Shown in pieces: positions 6,201 to 13,441 of a stretch of 17,305 nucleotides of DNA; within the stretch, counting starts at the first letter, position 1; every line of letters starts with the position of its first letter. Below the pieces are notes generated by a model. The model was not told the origin of the DNA, searched no databases, and worked only from the letters and a program-made list of their open reading frames with translations. The stretch comes from Clostridia bacterium (GTDB lineage: Bacteria > Bacillota_A > Clostridia > Christensenellales > Aristaeellaceae), in contig JAFUDW010000066.1 in assembly GCA_017464225.1 (NCBI GenBank), positions 1 to 17,305 of the forward strand. The letters run 5' to 3'. Made by a program: the position numbers and the translations under genes.

Positions 6201-7644
6201 CGGTGATCTTGGGCTTGAGCAGCTGTTCCGGATTGACCAGGACGCTCAAATCCTCGGTGACATGGCCATCCTCCAGTTTGACCGCGCCTATTTCGATGAT
6301 GCGGTCGTTCCGGGTATCCAGGCCCGTGGTTTCAAAGTCCAGCACCACGATGGGCGTGGAAAGCGGACGGGGATCCTCCCCTTCGCAGCGCACCACCTGA
6401 TCCTCGTCGGTCAAATAGCCCTCAACGCCGGGAATGAGCTTGATGCCGTTTTTCTTGGCCGCGCCAAAAGCCTCGGGATAGGCCTGCACCACGCCGTGAT
6501 CGGTGATGGCTACGGCGGGGTGGCCCCAACTGGCGGCCCGGGCGATCAGCGCGCTGGCCGACGCTACGGCGTCCATGCTGCTCATCTGGGTGTGCATATG
6601 CAATTCGATGCGCTTTTCCTTGGCGTTATCCGTGCGCTTGGGTAAGTCATAACGGTTGATGGCGTTGACCATCAGCGTGCACTCATGCGAAAAATTATCA
6701 TAGCGGCACTCGCCTTTGACGGTGACGCCCTCGCACTTTTTCAGGGCGTCGCACACGTCCAGCACAGCCTTGCGCTGTTCCTCGGTGATGGGCGGCATAT
6801 CGTCCGCCTCCTCGCTGCGGAAACGCGGACGGTAGCGCAGGAACATTTTGCATTTGATGGTGCCTGTATAATCGGTCACATTAAAGGAAACCAGCAGCAT
6901 TTCACCGTGGCTGATCTCCTTTTCCTCATAGTCCAGGCGGCGACCCGCGATGACCACGGCGCCCGAATCGTTATTCAGATCGCAAATGCTGGAAAGCGGA
7001 TCGGTGATGGCTTTGCCGTATACCAGGCGGCGCTTTCTTTCCTCGGCAGCCTGGCGGCGTTTTTCTATTTCCTCCTCGCGCCTGCGGGCGGCTTCTCTGC
7101 GCTGCTCCAGCATGGCCTCCTCGGCCCTGCGCTCGCGCTCCAGGCGCGCGGCGGTCTCCTCCCTGACGCCCGCCACCCGGCAAAGCACCTCGGTTTCCAC
7201 GCAGAAGATATCGTGGATGGCCCGGTTGATTTTATCGGTCAACTGCCTGTCCCGAAGGTACTGCATAGAAAAGGCGTCGGGCAATTCCAGCACAATGCGG
7301 CCGTCCTCGGCCTTATACCGCATATCAAATTCCCAGGCCGACAGGGCGGGATGCTGACGCAGGAGGATGTTGTTGATCACGTGGGAATATTTATCGGGAT
7401 CGCTCAGAAAGTCATCCTTCAGGGAAGGGCTGGCGATGCGCAGCGACAGCCGTACGCCGGGAAAGGCGGCCTTTAATATTTTCTGTACCGCCAGGTATTC
7501 CCGATCGCCTGCCACCATATCGCTGAGCAGGTAAAAATAAGCGTGCCTGCTCTCACGCTTATAGATCACCCGATCGATGGTCAGTTTTCCCTTCATATCG
7601 GGCACGGCATTTTCTATTCTGGTGATCAGTTCCTCATAGCTCAT
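3286..7644 (-). CDS. polC: DNA polymerase III alpha subunit, PolC type
   Basis: A 1452-residue replicative polymerase with built-in proofreading, the Gram-positive PolC. In order: an N-terminal domain; a charged, probably coiled-coil linker (about 165-210); an OB-like domain (about 225-330); the PHP domain beginning with IELHMHTQMSSMDA (about 345); an inserted DEDD 3'-5' exonuclease with VLDFETTGLD (about 430) and HRAVHDATATAHCL (about 580); a zinc-binding pair CKHC/CPIC (about 923-950); and the polymerase palm with PDIDLNFSGEY (about 975). The length is normal for the family. The ATG overlaps the end of ispG by 11 bases. The C-terminus, NQVSMLEMMGFDMG, contains a variant of the sliding-clamp motif (usually QLSLF at the very end) followed by an 8-residue tail whose codons double as the -35 box of the next gene. 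Confidence 0.98.
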   Translation of the reverse strand: MSYEELITRIENAVPDMKGKLTIDRVIYKRESRHAYFYLLSDMVAGDREYLAVQKILKAAFPGVRLSLRIASPSLKDDFLSDPDKYSHVINNILLRQHPALSAWEFDMRYKAEDGRIVLELPDAFSMQYLRDRQLTDKINRAIHDIFCVETEVLCRVAGVREETAARLERERRAEEAMLEQRREAARRREEEIEKRRQAAEERKRRLVYGKAITDPLSSICDLNNDSGAVVIAGRRLDYEEKEISHGEMLLVSFNVTDYTGTIKCKMFLRYRPRFRSEEADDMPPITEEQRKAVLDVCDALKKCEGVTVKGECRYDNFSHECTLMVNAINRYDLPKRTDNAKEKRIELHMHTQMSSMDAVASASALIARAASWGHPAVAITDHGVVQAYPEAFGAAKKNGIKLIPGVEGYLTDEDQVVRCEGEDPRPLSTPIVVLDFETTGLDTRNDRIIEIGAVKLEDGHVTEDLSVLVNPEQLLKPKITEITGITDQMLRDQPPITEALPKLLEFIGDCPIAAHNADFDYNILQSELKRQGIQREWTVIDTLTFARKLYPDMKSHRLGVLCKRLGVSLKNAHRAVHDATATAHCLRQMLDEVAKKGADDLDKINDVASGYTLGSSFHIVLLAATQQGLWNINHLVSDGHLKYFKRRPHMPRANIQKYREGILVGSACEAGELYRAVLEGADEKKLSRIARFYDYLEIQPIGNNAFLIREGRVKDEEELRELNRVIVRLGEKLGIPVVATGDVHFLDPQDAVFRAILQDGLGYSDCDEQPPLYLKTTDEMLEEFSYLGPEKAHEVVIDNPRKIMERVGDITLFPKHPEGKTTFSPVWDYAPDDIKRMVEETSHQMYGDVLPDVVQKRLDKELNSIIGYGYATLYDIASKLVKKSNADGYLVGSRGSVGSSLVATMCGITEVNALPPHYRCKHCRQAWFDIPEGYTMGVDLPNRDCPICGRPLTKDGFDIPFEVFLGFKGDKVPDIDLNFSGEYQPQARAYVEELFGTGYVFRAGTIGTLADKTAYGFVMKYLEKRGIVATEAEKDRLVAGCVGVKRTTGQHPGGMVVLPRAYDICQFTAVQHPADDENSSIITTHYDFNSMHDILVKLDILGHDDPTMMHMLERITGVDYKEIPLDDKEVMSIFQSPKALGVTEEDINCTTGTLGIPEFGTAFVRGMLDDTKPSTMEELIRISGLSHGTDVWLGNAKDLINSGTATLKECICCRDDIMNYLISKGVDSKMSFDTMESVRKGRGLKPEMEEAMAKANVPQWFVDSCKKIKYMFPKGHAVAYVTMALRVAWFKVHMPLAYYAAYFTIRATGFDAATMITTPDIVRARIKELDSMEKATAKDKDTQNALEMVLEFYMRGFKFLPPDLYRSDVKDFVMEDGCLRVPFTAIGGLGEAAAQGLVEARSQPFLSIEDLRNRGKVSSAVIEMLRSAGALEGLKDTNQVSMLEMMGFDMG

Positions 7645-8680
7645 GCATGCTTTCCTTTACGGCATCGATGAAAGCCGCCGTCAGATCGCCCGTCAGCTTT
7701 TTCACGTATTTTCCCTTGACATACAGCGCGCCGCAATGATCGCCGCCGCACAGGGCGATATCGGCGTCCCGAGCTTCGCCGGGACCGTTGACCACGCATC
7801 CCATGACGGCGATGGTGATATCCCGGTCCAGGTTTTTGAATTCCTTTTCCACCGCCTGGGCCACGCCCTGCACGTCGATGCGGGTCCGCCCGCAGGTGGG
7901 ACAGGATACAAAGCGCGCGCCGCCTCTCAGGCCGACGGCCCGCAGGATATCGATGGCGGCCTGGGCTTCGGGGGTGGGCGAACCGGTCAGCGAAACGCGT
8001 ATGGTATCGCCAATGCCGTCCAGCAGCAGCGCGCCGATGCCAATGGCGCTTTTGATGTTGCCGCTGCCCGGCAGGCCGGCCTCGGTTACACCCACGTGCA
8101 GCGGATAATCACACCGGGATGCCGCCAGGCGATAAGCCTCCACCGTCAGGCGCACGTCGCTGCTTTTGAGCGACAGCACGATATCATGAAAGCGCTGATC
8201 CTCCAGCATTTGGGCGTGACGCAGGGCGCTTTCCACCATGCCCTCCGCCGTGGGGCCGCCGTATTTTGCCAGGATATCCTTTTCCAGCGAGCCGCAGTTG
8301 ACGCCGATGCGGATGGGGATATGATGGGCCTTCGCCGCATCGGCCACGCGCTTTACGTTGGCTTCGCCGCCGATGTTGCCGGGATTGATGCGCAGCTTTG
8401 ATATGCCGTTTTCGATGGCCCCGACAGCCAGCCTGTGATCAAAATGGATATCGGCCACCAGCGGCACCGGGCTGCCGTCCACCAGCGCGCGAACGGCCCT
8501 GACGCAGTCCTCGTCATACACCGAAACGCGCACGATATCGCATCCGGCATCGGCCAGCGCCCTGATCTGGGTCAGCGTGGCCTCCACGTCCCGGGTATCG
8601 GTATTGGTCATGCTCTGCACCGAAATGGGCGCGCCTCCGCCCAGGAGGACGCCGCCCACACGCATCGATCGTGTTTTCAT
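7634..8680 (-). CDS. ispG: 4-hydroxy-3-methylbut-2-enyl diphosphate synthase (flavodoxin/ferredoxin)
   Basis: A 348-residue IspG (GcpE), the [4Fe-4S] enzyme of the MEP isoprenoid pathway that reduces methylerythritol cyclodiphosphate to HMBDP. The N-terminal TIM-barrel part contains VQSMTNTDTRDV (about 21-32) and LRINPGNIGG (about 96-105). The cluster ligands are visible as CPTC (260-263), Cys295 in GCVVNGPGEA and the Glu of that motif. The compact length is typical of bacteria. It starts 15 bases after rseP and overlaps polC by 11 bases. With dxr two genes upstream, this operon holds two MEP enzymes. In Bacillus the position before polC is held by proS instead. Confidence 0.97.
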   Translation of the reverse strand: MKTRSMRVGGVLLGGGAPISVQSMTNTDTRDVEATLTQIRALADAGCDIVRVSVYDEDCVRAVRALVDGSPVPLVADIHFDHRLAVGAIENGISKLRINPGNIGGEANVKRVADAAKAHHIPIRIGVNCGSLEKDILAKYGGPTAEGMVESALRHAQMLEDQRFHDIVLSLKSSDVRLTVEAYRLAASRCDYPLHVGVTEAGLPGSGNIKSAIGIGALLLDGIGDTIRVSLTGSPTPEAQAAIDILRAVGLRGGARFVSCPTCGRTRIDVQGVAQAVEKEFKNLDRDITIAVMGCVVNGPGEARDADIALCGGDHCGALYVKGKYVKKLTGDLTAAFIDAVKESMHEL

Positions 8681-8695
8681 GGATTTCCCTCTCGT

Positions 8696-9769
8696 TTAAC
8701 CAAATATGCTCAGCACATCGTGGAAGGTAAAGTAAATCATCACCAGCATCAAAAAGCCGTAGCCCACCAGATGGATGTAGGCTTCCGTGCGGCGGTTGAC
8801 GGGCTTGCGGAAGATCATTTCATAGATCACAAACAGGATCCGGCAGCCGTCCAGCCCGGGGATGGGCAGCAGGTTCACCAGCCCCAGGTTGATGGAAATC
8901 ATGATCAGCATATTCAGATAGCCCATCAGCTGATAGGTTTGGGTTTCCTTGGCGATGATGCTGATCACGCCCACCGGGCCGCTCATTTGATCCAGTCCCT
9001 CGCCCCGGGTCACCAGGTTTTTAATGGCGTTCAGTATAGCGCCGCCCGCCGAAACGCACACATTGAAGGTATGATTCACCGTTTTGCCGAAGCTTTCCCG
9101 GATCCACACCGTTTCGGCCTGCATGGTCAGCGTGACGCCCATCATGTAACGGTTCTCGGTGGAGATATAATCAGGCGTCACATAAAGCGCGGTCTGCTCC
9201 TCGCCCCGCTGCACGATCAGCTCAATGGGCTGCTTTCCGTCCCAGGCTTCCATCAGCGCTATGAAGTTATCGGTCACCGGCTGGCCATCCATGGCCAGCA
9301 CGATATCGCCGGCCTTCATGCCGCCCACGTCGGCGGGCGATCCCGCCTGCACCGATATGATTTCGGTTTCGATCTGATCCCCGGCATAGGGCAGGCCATA
9401 GCCGGTATAAAAGGCCAGCGCCACCACAAAGGCAAGCACAAAATTCATAAAGGGACCGGCAAACAGCACGATCAGCCGCTTCCAGGGCGCCTGCAGCTGC
9501 AGCGAGCGCGGATCCTCCTTGCCCGGCTCGGTTTGGGTATCGTCCTCTCCATAAAAGGCGCAGTAACCGCCCCCGGGGATCAGCCGGAACACGTATTCCG
9601 TGCCGTTCTTTTTGCCCGTCCAGCCAAAAAGCTTGGGCCCAAAGCCGATACCGAAGGCGCGCACAGCAATGCCGCAGGCACGGGCGGCAAAATAATGCCC
9701 GGCCTCATGCACAGCCACCATGATACCCAGCATCACCAGCGCCAGCAAAACATAGAGAATGGTTGACAT
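8696..9769 (-). CDS. rseP: RseP/RasP site-2 intramembrane zinc metalloprotease
   Basis: A 357-residue S2P-family protease that cuts membrane-anchored regulators and signal peptides within the membrane. The zinc site HEAGH is at residues 21-25 in the first membrane segment, and the third ligand Asp lies in NLLPIPGLDG (LDG at 306-308). One PDZ domain spans about 130-195 (SPADVGGMKAGDIVLAMDG). Other likely membrane segments are about 98-120, 283-303 and 330-348. A single PDZ and this length are normal for Clostridia; Bacillus RasP is somewhat longer. It starts 12 bases after dxr. Its link to the operon's envelope genes (uppS, cdsA) is conserved. Substrates cannot be told from the sequence. Confidence 0.96.
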   Translation of the reverse strand: MSTILYVLLALVMLGIMVAVHEAGHYFAARACGIAVRAFGIGFGPKLFGWTGKKNGTEYVFRLIPGGGYCAFYGEDDTQTEPGKEDPRSLQLQAPWKRLIVLFAGPFMNFVLAFVVALAFYTGYGLPYAGDQIETEIISVQAGSPADVGGMKAGDIVLAMDGQPVTDNFIALMEAWDGKQPIELIVQRGEEQTALYVTPDYISTENRYMMGVTLTMQAETVWIRESFGKTVNHTFNVCVSAGGAILNAIKNLVTRGEGLDQMSGPVGVISIIAKETQTYQLMGYLNMLIMISINLGLVNLLPIPGLDGCRILFVIYEMIFRKPVNRRTEAYIHLVGYGFLMLVMIYFTFHDVLSIFG

Positions 9770-9781
9770 AATCTGCTCCTG

Positions 9782-10939
9782 TTACAGTTTTTCCATCACG
9801 TGCCGCGCTTCACCGCGGGCAGCGGCATCCGCCGCGTACACCTCTTCTATGGTATGCGCAGGCATATTTCCTATGCGCTGCAGCGTTTCAGCCACCGTAT
9901 CGCCGATCTGCGTAAAGCGCAGTCTGCCTGCCCGGAACGCGGCGTTGGCCTCCTCGTTGGCGGCATTGAGCATGCAGCAGGCCGCGCCTCCGGCTTTGAG
10001 CGCTTCATATGCCATGCCAATGGCCGGAAAGCGCAGCGGATCAACGTCAAAAAACGTGCATTGCTTCAGCGCGGCAAAATCCACCCGGGGAGCGGCGGTT
10101 TCAACGCGTTCCGGATAGGCCATGGCATAGGCGATGGGCACCCGCATATCGGGCGCGCCCAATTGGGCCAGCACGGCGCCGTCCCTGAACTGCACCATGG
10201 AATGAACGATGCTCTGGGGATGGATGACCACCTGGATCTGCTGGGGAGCAGCGTCAAACAGCCAGCGCGCTTCGATGATTTCCAGCGCTTTATTGAACAT
10301 GCTGGCGCTGTCCACGGTGATCTTGGCGCCCATGCTCCAATTGGGATGGGTGAGCGCCTGGGCCAGGGTGGCGTTTTGAAGCTGCTCCAGCGTATAATCG
10401 CGAAACGCTCCGCCCGAGGCGGTCAGCAGGATCTTGTCATAAGGATTGCTGTTCGCCGCCCGAAGGCACTGGTAAATGGCGCTGTGCTCGCTGTCCACAG
10501 GGATCAGCGTGGGGCCGTTTTCGCCGTCGGCGCAGGCGGCCATGACGATCTGACCGCCGGCAACCAGCGCTTCCTTGTTGGCCAGTAGCACCCGCCGCCC
10601 GGCTTGTCGAGCGGCCATCACAGCGGGCAGGCCCACCATGCCCACCACCGATATTAGCACATCGTCGCAGGGCACGTTCTCAGCGGCGCACAGCAGCGCT
10701 TCCCGGCCAAAATGCCAATCGCAAAAGCCGAGGTCTTCGGGAATGCTCGCCTCATCGGCCGTCATGCCGGTGAGTCCGGCCATGGCCGGACGGAATTGCC
10801 TCACCTGCGCAAAAAGCGCATCGGCCTGGCGGTGCGCTGTAAGTGCGTTGACTTTGAAGCGTTCAGGATGCAGCGCCGCGATCTGCAGCGCTTGGGTGCC
10901 GATGGAACCCGTGCTGCCCAGAATATTGATCGTCCTCAT
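9782..10939 (-). CDS. dxr: 1-deoxy-D-xylulose 5-phosphate reductoisomerase
   Basis: A 385-residue DXR (IspC), which converts DXP to methylerythritol 4-phosphate with NADPH and a divalent metal, the first committed MEP step. The NADPH-binding LGSTGSIG is at residues 7-14, and NKEALVAGG is at 121-129. The metal ligands fit Asp149 and Glu151 (VDSEHSA) and Glu220 (MFNKALE). The C-terminal motif CCMLNAANEEAN is also typical. It begins 9 bases after the cdsA stop. Together with uppS and ispG in the same transcript it links precursor supply to the undecaprenyl carrier. Confidence 0.98.
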   Translation of the reverse strand: MRTINILGSTGSIGTQALQIAALHPERFKVNALTAHRQADALFAQVRQFRPAMAGLTGMTADEASIPEDLGFCDWHFGREALLCAAENVPCDDVLISVVGMVGLPAVMAARQAGRRVLLANKEALVAGGQIVMAACADGENGPTLIPVDSEHSAIYQCLRAANSNPYDKILLTASGGAFRDYTLEQLQNATLAQALTHPNWSMGAKITVDSASMFNKALEIIEARWLFDAAPQQIQVVIHPQSIVHSMVQFRDGAVLAQLGAPDMRVPIAYAMAYPERVETAAPRVDFAALKQCTFFDVDPLRFPAIGMAYEALKAGGAACCMLNAANEEANAAFRAGRLRFTQIGDTVAETLQRIGNMPAHTIEEVYAADAAARGEARHVMEKL

Positions 10940-10948
10940 GGTCTTCCT

Positions 10949-11782
10949 TTACCACATCATCATGGTCTGATACAGGTAAATGATCACCGCTACCGGCAGC
11001 GTGCTGTCCAGCCGATCCATCATGCCGCCATGGCCCGGAAAAATGGAGCCATAATCCTTGATGCCGCAGTGGCGCTTGATCAGCGACGCGTAAAGATCGC
11101 CGATCTGCCCCACAACGCCGCAAATCGCGCCGATCAGCGCAAAATGCCAAAGCGGCGGCATCATGGCGCGGACATCCGCGCCGTTCAGCGCGTATACCAA
11201 TCCCCAGATGATCAGCGCCGTGATCTCGCTGCCCATCAGACCGCCCACAGCTCCCGCCACCGTTTTATTGGGGCTCACGGCAGGGATCAGCTTGCGCTTG
11301 CCAAACCTGCTGCCCACAAACAGAGCGAACATATCCCCCATATTGGGCACCAGGAAAGTGGTGCACAACAGCATGACCTCCAGCCACCGGTAAGGCGCGT
11401 TCACCTGGGCCAGCAGGCACATGCCGGGGAAGGCCACGGTAAACAGCGGCATCACCGATACCAGGATATCGTCCAGGTGCGGCTCGCCGTGGAACAGCAC
11501 ATAGGTGGTGGTGATCAGCGACGTGACCACCACGATGGGCAGCAGCAGCCTGTTATCCCACAGAAGAAAGATGGGGATGCTGACCACAGTGGCCACCCAG
11601 ATGGGCCAGCGCACGTTTTGATGCCCCCGGGCGCGAAGCGCGCGCATCATCTCATACTGCGCAACGCCCACGGCGACAACGCAAATCACCGAGGCCACCC
11701 AGCCGCCCATCCATACGGCGAAAGCCAGAGCGCAGATCAGCACCGCGCCCGTAATGATGCGGGTTTTCATATTGTTTTTCAT
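10949..11782 (-). CDS. cdsA: Phosphatidate cytidylyltransferase (CDP-diacylglycerol synthase)
   Basis: A 277-residue polytopic membrane enzyme making CDP-diacylglycerol from phosphatidate and CTP for phospholipid synthesis. The CDS signature is complete near the C-terminus: SLIKRHCGIKDYGSIFPGHG at 233-252, continuing GMMDRLD to 259, with the metal-binding Asp256 and Asp259. Several hydrophobic segments precede it (residues 9-40, 60-95, 105-125, 135-157). The frame is open further upstream, but the ATG at 11780-11782 overlaps the uppS TGA as ATGA and is the natural coupled start. A second in-frame ATG lies 12 bases downstream. Confidence 0.97.
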   Translation of the reverse strand: MKNNMKTRIITGAVLICALAFAVWMGGWVASVICVVAVGVAQYEMMRALRARGHQNVRWPIWVATVVSIPIFLLWDNRLLLPIVVVTSLITTTYVLFHGEPHLDDILVSVMPLFTVAFPGMCLLAQVNAPYRWLEVMLLCTTFLVPNMGDMFALFVGSRFGKRKLIPAVSPNKTVAGAVGGLMGSEITALIIWGLVYALNGADVRAMMPPLWHFALIGAICGVVGQIGDLYASLIKRHCGIKDYGSIFPGHGGMMDRLDSTLPVAVIIYLYQTMMMW

Positions 11783-12495
11783 CCGTTCCGGCCTCCAAAC
11801 CTGCGGTCGCGCTTTCCAAAGGCATCCAGCGCGCTGTGATAATCCTCCAGTGAAAAATCCGGCCACAGCACCGTGGGGAAGGTCATTTCCGCATAGGCGC
11901 ACTGATACAAAAGGAAGTTGCTCAAACGCATCTCCCCGCTGGTGCGGATCAGCAGATCCACATCTGGCAAATCATGGGTATACAGCTGCGCCTCAAAATC
12001 AGCCGCTGTAATATCCTCCGGAGCGATTTCGCCACCCTTTGCCTGCCGGGCCAGCGCGCGCACTGCGCGCAGTATTTCGTCCCGCGCTCCGTAATTGATG
12101 GCGATGTTGAGCTTGAGCCCGGTATTTTCGCGGGTGCGGCGTTCGGCTTCGATCAGCGCTTCCCGCTGGGGGCCGGGCAGGCCGTCCTTATCCCCCAGGA
12201 TGCGGATGCAGACGTTTTTTTCATCCAGCTCGTCGATCTCGCTGGTAAAGTATTCCAGCAGCAGCCCCATCAGCGCGCCTACCTCCGCGGCGGAGCGCTT
12301 CCAGTTTTCGGTGGAAAAGGCATAGAGCGACAGCGCTTCGATCCCGATATCGCTGCTCTCGCGAATGATGGCGCGCAGCGTTTCGGTGCCGCGCCGGTGC
12401 CCCTGGGCCACCTGCAGGGCATGGGCCTTGGCCCAGCGGCCATTGCCATCCATGATGATCGCCACGTGGCGGGGCAGCTTCTTCTGTTCGCTCAT
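11779..12495 (-). CDS. uppS: Isoprenyl transferase (undecaprenyl diphosphate synthase)
   Basis: A 238-residue cis-prenyltransferase that makes the C55 lipid carrier precursor for peptidoglycan from isoprenyl diphosphates. IIMDGNGRWAKA (residues 13-24) contains the catalytic Asp16. The diphosphate-binding RTSGEMRLSNFLLYQ is at 184-198, ahead of YAEMTFPTVLWPDF. The family more often has WQ where LLYQ appears here, a conservative change. The frame is open for 48 codons upstream, but the ATG at 12493-12495 gives the usual length and overlaps the stop of the preceding small gene as ATGA. The downstream end overlaps cdsA in the same way. Confidence 0.98.
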   Translation of the reverse strand: MSEQKKLPRHVAIIMDGNGRWAKAHALQVAQGHRRGTETLRAIIRESSDIGIEALSLYAFSTENWKRSAAEVGALMGLLLEYFTSEIDELDEKNVCIRILGDKDGLPGPQREALIEAERRTRENTGLKLNIAINYGARDEILRAVRALARQAKGGEIAPEDITAADFEAQLYTHDLPDVDLLIRTSGEMRLSNFLLYQCAYAEMTFPTVLWPDFSLEDYHSALDAFGKRDRRFGGRNG

Positions 12496-12713
12496 GTTTC
12501 CTCCCTGGGGTCGCCGTCGCGGAAAAGGGCCGCGATCAGCGCACCTTCCCGAAATGCAATGACGCGCGGCGTCAGACCTTCCTCCGCCGCGCGTTCCCCG
12601 GTATATATGATTTGCGGTTCCCAACCCCCGGAGCGGCAAAGCGCCAAGGCCTGCGCAAGCGGCAGGCCCAGACAGCTGCGCCCAAGGGACATATGATCAG
12701 CAGCGGCCGTCAA
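12492..12713 (-). CDS. Small hypothetical protein between frr and uppS
   Basis: An open frame of 73 codons from a TTG at 12711-12713 whose bases overlap the frr stop as TTGA. It ends in a TGA that overlaps the uppS ATG as ATGA. A shorter start, ATG at 12690-12692, gives 66 residues (MSLGRSCLGLPLAQAL). The GGAGGT at the end of frr is very close to the TTG and about 20 bases from the ATG, so the start is unsettled. The protein has an amphipathic helix-like stretch (GLPLAQALALCRSGGWEP), then IIYTGERAAEEGLTPRVIAF and a short final strand (ALIAALF). There is no signal peptide and no family I can name with confidence. The overlaps and the protein-like sequence support a real gene. I have the impression, unverified, that small proteins with an RVI-type motif occur at this locus in other Clostridia. 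Confidence 0.75.
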   Translation of the reverse strand: MTAAADHMSLGRSCLGLPLAQALALCRSGGWEPQIIYTGERAAEEGLTPRVIAFREGALIAALFRDGDPREET

Positions 12714-13273
12714 ACCTCCATGATCTCCTTTTCCTTGTCGCCGGCAATCTTATCGATCTCCTTGATGGCGTTGTCGGTGGCCTTCTGCATTTCGTCCTCG
12801 GCCTTGCGCTGATCATCCTCGGTGATCAGGCTGTCCTTTTTCATTTTCTTGAACTGCTCCATGGCGTCGCGGCGGATGTTGCGGCTGGCCACCTTGGCTT
12901 CCTCGGCGGTCTTGCGCACAACCTTTGTCAGCTCCCGGCGGCGCTCCTCATTGAGCTCGGGCACGATCAGGCGGATCACCTTGCCGTCGTTTGAGGGGTT
13001 CATGCCCAGATCGCTCTTCTGGATGGCCTTTTCCACCAGGGGAATGGCCTTGGTATCCCACAGGCTGATCACCAGCATGCGAGGTTCGGGCGCAGAAATA
13101 TTGCCCATCTGGTTCAGCGGCGTCTGGGTACCGTAATAATCCACGGTGATGCGATCCAGGATCTGAGGATTGGCGCGGCCGGCGCGAAGAGACTGCATAT
13201 CGCGCCGAAAGCCCTCGCGGGTCTTGCCCATGCGCTCTTGGGCGTCCTTGATAATATCCTTGTACTCAGGCAT
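12710..13273 (-). CDS. frr: Ribosome recycling factor
   Basis: A 187-residue RRF, which with EF-G splits post-termination ribosomes. Family features include RMGKTREGFRRDMQSLRAGR near the N-terminus (14-33), YYGTQTPLNQMGNISAPEPR (about 47-66), and the Arg-rich helix LNEERRRELTKVVRKTAEEAK (about 128-148). The length is standard. The ATG follows GGAGG by 7 bases. It is the first gene of the operon and has its own promoter. The usual upstream partners tsf and pyrH are absent; instead a transporter operon ends upstream with a hairpin. Confidence 0.98.
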   Translation of the reverse strand: MPEYKDIIKDAQERMGKTREGFRRDMQSLRAGRANPQILDRITVDYYGTQTPLNQMGNISAPEPRMLVISLWDTKAIPLVEKAIQKSDLGMNPSNDGKVIRLIVPELNEERRRELTKVVRKTAEEAKVASRNIRRDAMEQFKKMKKDSLITEDDQRKAEDEMQKATDNAIKEIDKIAGDKEKEIMEV

Positions 13274-13315
13274 GGTATTTCCTCCATTCAGTGTTGATAC
13301 GATTCATGTACCTCT

Positions 13316-13344
13316 ATTTTACCCTGTTTCCTTCAATATGGCAA
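13316..13344 (-). promoter_or_regulatory. Sigma-A-type promoter of the frr-uppS-cdsA-dxr-rseP-ispG-polC operon
   Basis: On the minus strand TTGCCA (13339-13344) and TAAAAT (13316-13321) are separated by exactly 17 bases. Transcription would start near 13309, about 36 bases before the frr ATG. It lies just downstream of the hairpin that ends the transporter operon, as expected for a separate transcription unit. Confidence 0.72.
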
Positions 13345-13376
13345 GATATTTTTGTGCAGACCTTTCGGTGCAAACA

Positions 13377-13406
13377 GCCGCCCGGCCGGAAACCCGGCAG
13401 GGCGGC
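13377..13406 (-). terminator. GC-rich hairpin terminator after the transporter gene
   Basis: The arms 13400-13406 and 13377-13383 pair perfectly over 7 GC base pairs. After one mismatch, 13394-13398 pairs with 13385-13389 (5 bp) around a 4-base loop. The coding strand continues TGTTTG, a short and imperfect U-run. It lies 36 bases after the transporter stop and before the frr promoter, so it likely separates the two operons, though read-through is possible. Confidence 0.65.
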
Positions 13407-13441
13407 AGCATATGTTCAAAACCGATCGGGCAAAAACCGCA

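Noticed and set aside
3763..6645. A 960-codon open frame on the plus strand
   Set aside because: It is antisense to polC, whose domains are complete and unmistakable. Its His/Ala/Gly/Gln-rich translation is typical of the reverse of GC-rich third positions, and it has no recognisable domain.
8435..9766. A 443-codon plus-strand open frame, with another of 375 codons at 10712-11839
   Set aside because: Both are antisense to conserved genes (rseP/ispG and dxr/cdsA), with no motifs or ribosome binding sites in support.
11783..11902. Longer start for cdsA, and likewise for uppS (12496-12639)
   Set aside because: The extra residues are the out-of-frame reading of the preceding gene and are not membrane or enzyme-like. 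The internal ATGs with ATGA overlaps give normal family lengths.
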